From NCBI GenBank assembly GCA_030280995.1, contig JASXTE010000005.1, positions 22,685,001-22,749,000 on the forward strand: a stretch of DNA of 64,000 nucleotides. The letters run 5' to 3'. Within the stretch, counting starts at the first letter, position 1. The number at the start of each line of letters is the position of its first letter. This document shows, one piece after another, positions 57,338-64,000 of the stretch. Position numbers and translations under genes: made by a program. Under the pieces are notes generated by a model, which saw nothing but the letters and a program-made list of their open reading frames with translations, was not told where the DNA came from and did no database searches. Origin of the DNA: Hemileia vastatrix. Lineage: Eukaryota; Basidiomycota; Pucciniomycetes; Pucciniales; Zaghouaniaceae.

Positions 57338-59925
57338 TCATCCCTTTCCAACATACATAATTCACCAGAAGCCATCCGTTTTATATGCCGCTTCTTGGTG
57401 CAAACACAAGACTGGCACAGAGTAGTAATCCCTGGCCGTGTTTCCCAACCTTCATCTCCAGGAGGCGCTAACCACATATGTAACCTCCGCATATCTTCAC
57501 CAGTGATCTCCAAACTAATCCCCATGCCAGCTTGATACCCTATCCTGGCCTCAAAATCCATCAAAAAAGGACCCCCAAGAACAGTTTTGACTGCTCCTCT
57601 GGCCACATAAAAGTGAACCTTACCAACAGATCCACCAATGCCTAACCTGACATGCTCAGCTGTACCCATCAGCTCTGTTGCATGCCCTCCAATACCTCTG
57701 AGGTTTCCCCCAGTCCCACTTTTAATTGGCAAGCCTATACTTGTCGCTTGATCCAATGAAATTAAATTAATTTGAGACCCTGAATTGACCAAGGCCTTTA
57801 CTTCTTTACCGTTAAGAGTTACCACCAGGTAGCCCAGGGGAGCGGAAAAATGCGTATCTACATCTTCCCCAAACTTTTCAGCATTTTTACAAATATATTC
57901 CACCTCCCCAGTGGAAACCCGAAGCCTCGTCAAATGCTTCTTTTGCTTTTCAGCAAGCGCCGGACTAATCGTAAATAACTCCCCCAAAGATAAGGGGATC
58001 TGCAGTTGATTCACCCTATTCAAAACTGCGTCCATCGCATTAGCTTGACCAGAAACTACTGGTTGCTCATACTGGACCTTTGATTTAACAACCTTGGCCC
58101 TGGGTACCTCTTGAGGTCCAACCGAGCCATCTTCACCCCCCATTATAACATCTTCACTTTCTATAACCCTAACTCCGTCACCAGCTTCTTGCACTAATCC
58201 TGATCCATCGCTAGTCCTTCTTACACCCTCCATTGGGATGGGACCGCTAAAACTTGGTCTGGGTAGAGACGCCAACGGTACGTCCTCCTCAGAATCCAAA
58301 TCATCTTCTGGCATAGGCTCACCATTTAAATCAAACTTGCCATAACTAGGGGGCCCCATATCAGCAATCCCCTTCTGCATTTTATATAATTCGTCCTTAG
58401 AGTAAGGGTTCAATTTGTTGACGGCAGTTTGAGCACTAGAATTCTTGTCCTTAGAGTAAGGGTTCACTTTGTTATTGGCCTTGCCAGGATTAGCCCTCAA
58501 TTGGCTCTGAATGCTACTCTTTGCCTTAGTAGCAGCTGCTCTTCTAGCAGCATTAACATCATATTCGCCAGCCATACAGCTACCCTCCACCTGAGCAACC
58601 ATTGCCAGCTCTAAACCACCAAAATAAGTAGAAAATGTGGCTTTACTGACCTCTTTCTCTTTACCCTTGTCAGCCTTTCCACCATTACCATTACCATTTT
58701 TGCCATCCCTGGCATTAACATCTTCATCCTTCACCTCTTCAAATCTGGCTCTCCTTTCAGCCGTTAAACTTCTTCTGACCAAATCAGAAGGAGACTGTCC
58801 ATCACTGGGCTTGATGAACGAACCATCAGGAAATTTATAAAATTTACCATCAAATAAAACTCGCCCAGAATCCATATCCTTATCAAGAGCAAAACAAACT
58901 GTTGCTCTGTGCCCCCTCCTATTACAATAGGAGCACACCTTTGGCTCATCATAGCCACCTCTATATCCATTACCACCATTCCCACCATTTCTCCCATTGC
59001 CTGGGAAGCGGTTACCGTTGTTATTGCCATTATAATTTCGACGTTCATAACCTCTGGACTGATAAGAAGTCGACGTCGACGAAGAAGCGATTGGGGCCTT
59101 GTTGGCCTTCTGAGTCTCTTGAACAAATATTTTTAATTGTTTCGTTAAATCGGCCAGATGATCGACCATCTTATTATCTACATTGCCCTCCACTTTAGCA
59201 GAAGGTAATCCCATTTGTGCCTTCTTGGCCTCCTGGGCTTTGACCATAATATTGCTGTTTTTGGCCAAAACTTCGCTAACCTTGCTAACATATTGAGTGC
59301 AGGACTCTTGATATTTGTCCAATGCTAACAACTTGAGATGGGCCTGAATGTTCTCTTTGATAACCTCCAGAGCCGGCAGTTTCTGCTCACCATTAGGCAG
59401 TTCCTTCATCAAATCTTTTCTTGAAAGATCCTTCAAGACGTCCATTCGAATATCCCTGTTGCATGCTGTCCAAAACAAATCTTTTGCCTGGTTCTCATGC
59501 ACTAACTCATCCACCAATATGAGATATTCCACCACTTCATCAAACTGAACACACAGCTTTTTGAAGTCTGCCATAGAAGAAGCACCGCCTTTTGCTTGCC
59601 AGTCTCCAACAATTTTATTGAGGTCCATCATAGTAAACCTAACACCCCATCTATCAATCATAGCTTTAGAAAGCTTAACCCAATCCTTGTCCTTGAATGC
59701 CTGCATAGAAATAACCTCTTTTTCCACCTCCCTATCAGCAATAAAAAACCTAACTTGCTTCACCATATCCACATGAGAAGCACCATCAACAGCAGCAGCA
59801 GCTTCATACCTGCTAATGAACCATTTAACCTCCTCCTCATCAAACTTTGGGCCATCCCAAGAAACAATCCTAAAAGAGGGAGTAAGAGGGTTAGAAGATC
59901 CAGAAGCAACAGCAGAAGAGGAAAT
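57316..59925 (-). CDS. Gag and protease of gypsy-2
   Basis: Open from the codon after TAA at about 59950 to TAG 57316-57318. The homologous start in gypsy-3 is ATG; here it is ATT (59925-59923), so the start codon is lost unless a later Met (59772, or 59766) is used. Order from Met 59772: retrotransposon Gag domain (1-170), Gly/Asn-rich linker, zinc knuckle C280-x2-C283-x4-H288-x4-C293, Lys/Gly-rich region, then an aspartic protease. The protease reads ALVNSGSQINLIS with Asn663 where Asp is catalytic, and ILGG-like VLGGPFLMDF. The D-to-N change is a CpG-to-TpG transition. Gag forms the particle; the protease should be dead. Confidence 0.85.
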   Translation of the reverse strand: MSSSAVASGSSNPLTPSFRIVSWDGPKFDEEEVKWFISRYEAAAAVDGASHVDMVKQVRFFIADREVEKEVISMQAFKDKDWVKLSKAMIDRWGVRFTMMDLNKIVGDWQAKGGASSMADFKKLCVQFDEVVEYLILVDELVHENQAKDLFWTACNRDIRMDVLKDLSRKDLMKELPNGEQKLPALEVIKENIQAHLKLLALDKYQESCTQYVSKVSEVLAKNSNIMVKAQEAKKAQMGLPSAKVEGNVDNKMVDHLADLTKQLKIFVQETQKANKAPIASSSTSTSYQSRGYERRNYNGNNNGNRFPGNGRNGGNGGNGYRGGYDEPKVCSYCNRRGHRATVCFALDKDMDSGRVLFDGKFYKFPDGSFIKPSDGQSPSDLVRRSLTAERRARFEEVKDEDVNARDGKNGNGNGGKADKGKEKEVSKATFSTYFGGLELAMVAQVEGSCMAGEYDVNAARRAAATKAKSSIQSQLRANPGKANNKVNPYSKDKNSSAQTAVNKLNPYSKDELYKMQKGIADMGPPSYGKFDLNGEPMPEDDLDSEEDVPLASLPRPSFSGPIPMEGVRRTSDGSGLVQEAGDGVRVIESEDVIMGGEDGSVGPQEVPRAKVVKSKVQYEQPVVSGQANAMDAVLNRVNQLQIPLSLGELFTISPALAEKQKKHLTRLRVSTGEVEYICKNAEKFGEDVDTHFSAPLGYLVVTLNGKEVKALVNSGSQINLISLDQATSIGLPIKSGTGGNLRGIGGHATELMGTAEHVRLGIGGSVGKVHFYVARGAVKTVLGGPFLMDFEARIGYQAGMGISLEITGEDMRRLHMWLAPPGDEGWETRPGITTLCQSCVCTKKRHIKRMASGELCMLERDECPHFLG
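57322..57328 (-). other. Slippery heptamer T TTT TTG for -1 frameshift
   Basis: In gag frame the codons are CAT TTT TTG GGG TAG. T-TTT-TTG fits X-XXY-YYZ exactly, two codons before the gag stop, and slipping back one base enters the pol frame (TTT TTT GGG). Confidence 0.75.
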
Positions 59926-60083
59926 CCCAATAAGTAATGAAAAGTGTTAACAATCGATAAAATAACAGGCCTCTTGCAAGCCAATAACAAAAATCCAATT
60001 AGAGTTCCAGAAAATATGCCTCTTGCAGGCTAATAACGTTCTTGATCCAAGTAAGTCTTTAAAGAAAGCTAGAGAAACAATTA

Positions 60084-60100
60084 CCCCATGTTGGGCGCCA
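60084..60100 (-). other. Primer binding site of gypsy-2
   Basis: TGGCGCCCAACATGGGG, a few bases inside the 5' LTR. TGGCGCCCAAC is typical of Ty3/Gypsy primer sites, probably tRNA-Lys. Confidence 0.8.
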
Positions 60101-60102
60101 AC

Positions 60103-61243
60103 TATGGTAAGGTAAACTCTTACAGTCGCCTTGCTGTAAGCAGAATCCGGAGGAGATATGTGGATTTAGCTGAAAACCCCGTCCTTCCAATAAAAATAAC
60201 AAAATGGGAATTCTAAATCACTAAGCTAACCAGTCTACTTGAATCTGATTGATAAAAATAATGAAACTCTAAAATATTTAACGCTTATTGAGATTTAATG
60301 ATTGTGGCTGTTGAGAAAAGAAATACTGATAACAACAATTAAGGTGTACCAGTGAAAGATCTGTAAAGATTGACTTTTATGTTTTTATAATAATTTGAGT
60401 TTTTATGAGACAGCAATAATCAAGTCCCAGTGATGAAGACCTTTCTAAAGATACCCTGTATGAAGTGTGATTTAAATTGTTAAGTAGTATTTCTAATATG
60501 TTATATATAAAATATAAAGTTATAAGGGTATTACAAATTTATTTAATTTGTTGAGTAATAAAAAATAAGACTGTGGTGGTTAAAGATTAATCTGTATGAT
60601 GTATCCCCCCCCCCTCAATTTCGAGTTTGAGAGGCGCTTAAGTATTCCTAGTCACGTGCCTAAGTTTTCCCCTCCAGAGCTCTCCCAGAGTCAATCCGGA
60701 GCCCGTACGGAGTCCGTACGGAGTCGAAGCGGAGTCCGTACGGAGTCCGAACGGAGTCAAAGCGGAGTCCGTCCGGACTCAATTAGAGCCTTTAAAACTA
60801 TAATAAAAAATCTAGAAAAATTACACATAATAGAGCCACTTCCCCTTTACATTCCAAACTATTTTTCGTAGTCTGCGCAGCTCTAATCACCCCGTGAAAA
60901 TTCATCAAATTTAAGTAATTTCTAAAAACATAAGTATTTCTATAAAACTTTAAAATTCATTTTAAAAAAAATATAAGAAAAATAGTAAAAATTCTGGGAA
61001 AATTTCCCAAGGTTCTTGAGTGACTCGACTTGATACTTATAAATTCTTCAGACCGTAAAAATAAGTTTTCTCCGTAAAATAAATTGTTTTCGCGTAGGCA
61101 TTCGCTCTTGACCAATTTCTTCATATTTAAAACTCAAATAAATTAAATAAAACCCTTTTTTAAAAAATAATAGCGCCAATATTTCACACCGTAATAACTC
61201 CATTTACGTATTTAGGTGCCATACTAAACTTTAGGCTACCACA
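60103..61243 (-). repeat. 5' LTR of gypsy-2
   Basis: In element direction TGTGGTAGCC (61243) to CTTACCA(TA). About 35 bp longer than the 3' LTR because of extra GGAGTCCGTAC units at 60700-60760. Presumed promoter of gag-pol. Confidence 0.88.
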
Positions 61244-61247
61244 CCGT

Positions 61248-61928
61248 GTAAGTTAAAATGTAGTGTTGATATAAGGACTTCATCTCCTTTTTTGAATTCA
61301 AATTCTTTATGTTATTTATCCAACCTTTTCTTTTCATATTCAAATTCTTTTTGAATGCATTCCTCTGAATGATTTCTACACATTTGTTGCATATGAATAA
61401 AGGATTTAGTACCAGAGTGTATATCTAACCATGGTAATTTATTTATATAATTTACTGGGGTATTAGGTACATATCCCAGCCAGAGTTCAAATAGTTTTTC
61501 TCTATTACAGAATGAGTTGTGCTATTATAAGTAAATTCAAGGCCAGGAATTAATGTCACCCAGTCATATGTGAATTTCTCATTGTATTTGTATTCTAATC
61601 TAAAGGCACAATATCTTCTGATCATATCTTCCAGAGTCTGTATTGTTCTCTCAGCCAGCCCATCAGTTTGTGGATGGTGTTCTGTAGATAATTTCAATCG
61701 ACAACCTGATACTTCCATCAAAGATGTCCAGAATTCTGAAGTAAATTTTAGGTCTTTGTAAGAGATTATGCCTTTGGGGAGCCCAGAAGTACTCATCATT
61801 TGAGTCCACAATATCTATTCCAAGTATTTTGAAGATACATCTTTATTGATAGGAATAATCTTACACATTTTTTTAGTCTATCCACAATCTCCCAGAAAGA
61901 ATTGAAGCATTCTTTTCCTGAAAAAAGG
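61248..61928 (-). pseudogene. Integrase core of a Ty3/Gypsy chromovirus
   Basis: Reads, from higher coordinates, FWEIVDRLKK, a stop, SGLPKGIISYKDLKFTSEF, LSTEHHPQTDGLAERTIQT and LEFTYNSTTHS: the second Asp (as YKDLKF) and the Glu (GLAERT) region of a sushi/Tf1-like integrase. It continues into 48796-48418 across the gypsy-2 insertion; reading through the empty site keeps frame (NLHGNAKL). The upstream end is cut at 61928 by the insertion of gypsy-3. Confidence 0.82.
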
Positions 61929-63010
61929 TATGGCAGTCTATAACTTAGTATGACACTCAGAAATATTTTTAAATGGATTTAGGATAGATATTTTGGAGAT
62001 TGGAAAGGCCAATCTAATTTTATATAATTTTTTATTTTAAAGAATAGATTCTTATATTGCGCCAATGGGTCAACTATACAGGTCAAGATGAAAACAATTA
62101 TTTAAAGACCAATAAATTCAAGTATAGGTTTAAAAGTGCGAGGAAATTAAATTTAGGAGTCTTGAGAGACTTAAGAAACTCTCTAAAAATTTTTACTATT
62201 TTTCTTATATTCTTAATAATTTTATAAATTATTTCTGATAATTTTATATTTTTTACAGTTTACTTAACTTTGATGATTTTGTATTGGATGAATAGAGATT
62301 TTCAGACTACATAAATTGGTTGGTAATTTAGATGAGAGAAAGCTCTATAATTTGTAATTTTTTTAGATTTATTATTATAGTTTTAAGGTTCTAATTGAGT
62401 CAAGAAGTCCATACAGCTCTTCCAAACTCCAGGACACTTCCAAGGGGGAAGTAGGGCACATGACTTAAATATGCATAAAAATCCTGTAGACTCTAAATTA
62501 GAAGGGAATATAACAGTATACCTAGCTATATAATTTTTTAACTAACAATGTATATTAACAACTACCATCATTATTTAACATAAAATTTCATAATTTTCAA
62601 TACCCTTGTAAAAATAAAATATATATATAACACATTATAAATTTTACTCAAAAACTCTTAAAAATATACTTATAGGGTATCACTAGAAAGGTCTCAAATT
62701 CAGGGACTCATATTTAAAATCTTTTCATTAAAATAAAAGACTTCATAAAAACATAAAAGTCAATCATTTAGATAACTTTTCTGAGTACAACTTTATTGTT
62801 GTATTAATTCATCTACTCTATAAGAACGCCAATTATACATCTCTAAACCATTATTTTCAATTACATAAATGGTCCATTCTTATCAAGTAAAGACCTTAGC
62901 TTAGTCAATTTTGAACTCTTTATTTTACTTAACGGGACAGGATTTTCTTCTGTTTATCCAACTCTCTTGGATTCTACTTACAGCAAAGCAACTGTAAGAG
63001 TCTTTCTACA
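61929..63010 (+). repeat. 5' LTR of gypsy-3, diverged
   Basis: Starts TATGGCAGTCTATAACTTAG, matching the gypsy-2 LTR start TGTGGTAGCCTAAAGTTTAG, and stays alignable (ACTATTTTTCTTATAT, ATTATAGTTTTAA) to ...TGTAAGAGTCTTTCTACA. Just inside lies a decayed primer site ending AACATGGGG (63040). Confidence 0.72.
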
Positions 63011-63146
63011 TTGTTAGCTCTTAACATGGGGTTCAAATTTTCTAGTTTTTTAAAAAAATTACTTGTTATCTGGACTATCTTAGTCTTCAAGAGGCTTACT
63101 TATATGAATTCTTATTTTTATAATAGTTTAATCTTTTATTTTTGGG

Positions 63147-64000
63147 ATGTCTTCTGCTGCTAGATCTAGTGTTTCTAGTGCTTCTGTTTCTGTTATAGAA
63201 TCAGTAAAGATTGTATCTAGGTATGGGCCCAAGTTTAATGGTGAAGAGGTTATATGGTTTTTAAGCTGGTATGAAGCCTCTGCTGCTGTGGATAGGGCTT
63301 CACATTTGTATATGGTGAAGTAGATCAGATTCTTTATTGTGGAAAGAGAGGTGGAAAACAAGGTCATTTCTATGGATGGATATAAAAAGTGTGATTGGTT
63401 AAAGTTGTCAAAAGATATGTTTTATAGATGGGTTTTGTGTATACTATGGTGGACCTCAAGAGTATTGTAAGTGAGAGGCATTCTAAAGGTGGTTTTCTAA
63501 TATGATGTATTTCAAAAAGCTTTTTGAACAGGTTGATGAAGTGGTGGAATATTCAATTCTGATGGAGGAAATAGGCAATGAAAATCATATCAAGGATTTA
63601 TTTTGGTCATCTTTTAGTAGGGATGTTAGGATGAATGTTTTAAAAGAGCTTCCAAGAAAAAGCTTAATGAAGGAATTATCAAATGGGGAACAGAAATTTA
63701 CAGCATATAAGGTTATCAAAGGGAACAACCAGGCATATATGAAAGTTATTGCTCTGGATAAATATCAAAGATTTTTTACTCAGTATGTCAGCAAGTTTAG
63801 TGAAGTTTTGGATGAAAATAATGATATCATGGTCAAAGCTCAAGAGGCCAATAAGGCTCAGATGGGACAGCCTGTTGCTAAGGCTGAAGTGAATGTTGAA
63901 AATAAGATGGTCAATCACTGAGCTGACTTAGCTAAGCAGCTCAAAATATTTTTTCAAGAAGCTCACAGGGCCAATAGGGCCCCTGTTGCCTCAACTTCAT
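63147..64000 (+). pseudogene. Gag of gypsy-3, partial and decayed
   Basis: ATG at 63147 (MSSAARSSVS), then GPKFNGEEVIWFLSWYEAS as in gypsy-2 gag. A TAG follows the LYMVK motif near 63320, and a frameshift precedes 63502. 63502-63921 is open (VDEVVEYSILMEE, IKDLFWSSFSRDVRMNVL) to TGA at 63919-63921, and homology continues to the window edge. It supplies the ATG that gypsy-2 lacks. Confidence 0.85.

Larger units (their letters stand above)
48801..61243 (-). mobile_element. Gypsy-2: complete Ty3/Gypsy LTR retrotransposon
   Basis: 12.4 kb, reading right to left. 5' LTR 60103-61243, PBS, gag-protease, pol by -1 frameshift, integrase, an antisense spliced gene on the + strand, PPT, 3' LTR 48801-49906. 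The flanking 4-bp CCGT (48797-48800, 61244-61247) is the target duplication. The LTRs differ by roughly 25-30 substitutions by eye plus one repeat-number change, so insertion was not very recent. The genes carry several CGA-to-TGA stops, and the protease has NSG for DSG. Not autonomous now. Confidence 0.9.

Noticed and set aside
58429..59937. Plus-strand frames opposite gag
   Set aside because: Shadow frames of the gag-protease gene, caused by its codon bias; no splice pattern or domain.
60596..60871. Open frames inside the gypsy-2 LTRs (also 49352-49534)
   Set aside because: Length depends on the GGAGTC repeat number and no domain is present.

Overview
The window reads as transposon-packed, AT-rich nuclear DNA from a filamentous fungus, most likely a basidiomycete and plausibly a rust (Pucciniales). 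Reasons: introns of about 50-75 nt with GTAAGT-type donors, occasional TACTAAC branch sites and YAG acceptors; one conserved host gene whose N-terminus (MQGFN) follows the fungal form of the CCDC130/Saf4 splicing factor; and repeat families (Ty3/Gypsy pol, DDE_Tnp_4 transposase, Tet-like 2OG-Fe(II) oxygenase) that I associate with rust genomes. The species is inference. I see no bacterial operons, rRNA, tRNA or CRISPR.

Layout. 1-7040: 3' part of a decayed Ty3/Gypsy element (integrase, +), two antisense spliced genes with Zn2Cys6-like clusters, then two tandem LTR-like units. 7041-11595: remnants, including a coiled-coil gene relic and a scrap of a Tet-like gene. 11596-31089: a long Harbinger/PIF-like DNA transposon ('B'), interrupted by a second, better preserved copy ('A', 16806-24198) nested inside it. 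31970-33130: the single clear host gene (CCDC130/YJU2B-like, -). 37489-43841: a third element ('C') with a different TIR. 43845-47544: a mosaic fourth element ('D') lying back to back with C. 48418-61928: a chromodomain Ty3/Gypsy relic split by a complete 12.4-kb LTR element ('gypsy-2', 48801-61243, -). 61929-64000: a third, diverged gypsy copy (+) running off the window.

The most interesting system is the DNA transposon family. A, B and C each carry three genes between their terminal inverted repeats: a Myb/SANT-like DNA-binding protein with a C-terminal coiled coil, a DDE transposase, and a TET/JBP-like 2OG-Fe(II) dioxygenase (a family that oxidises 5-methylcytosine). The cassette recurs in two TIR subfamilies, so the dioxygenase looks like an element gene rather than a chance neighbour. 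A and B also share purine/pyrimidine arms around a hairpin, an internal array with TIR-like motifs, and subterminal palindromes.

The retroelements show the other side of the same biology. Several of their inactivating changes are CGA-to-TGA stops, and one protease DSG-to-NSG change is a CpG-to-TpG transition, as expected from deamination of methylated cytosine. A transposon-borne 5mC oxidase in a genome that appears to methylate its transposons is a coherent but unproven hypothesis.
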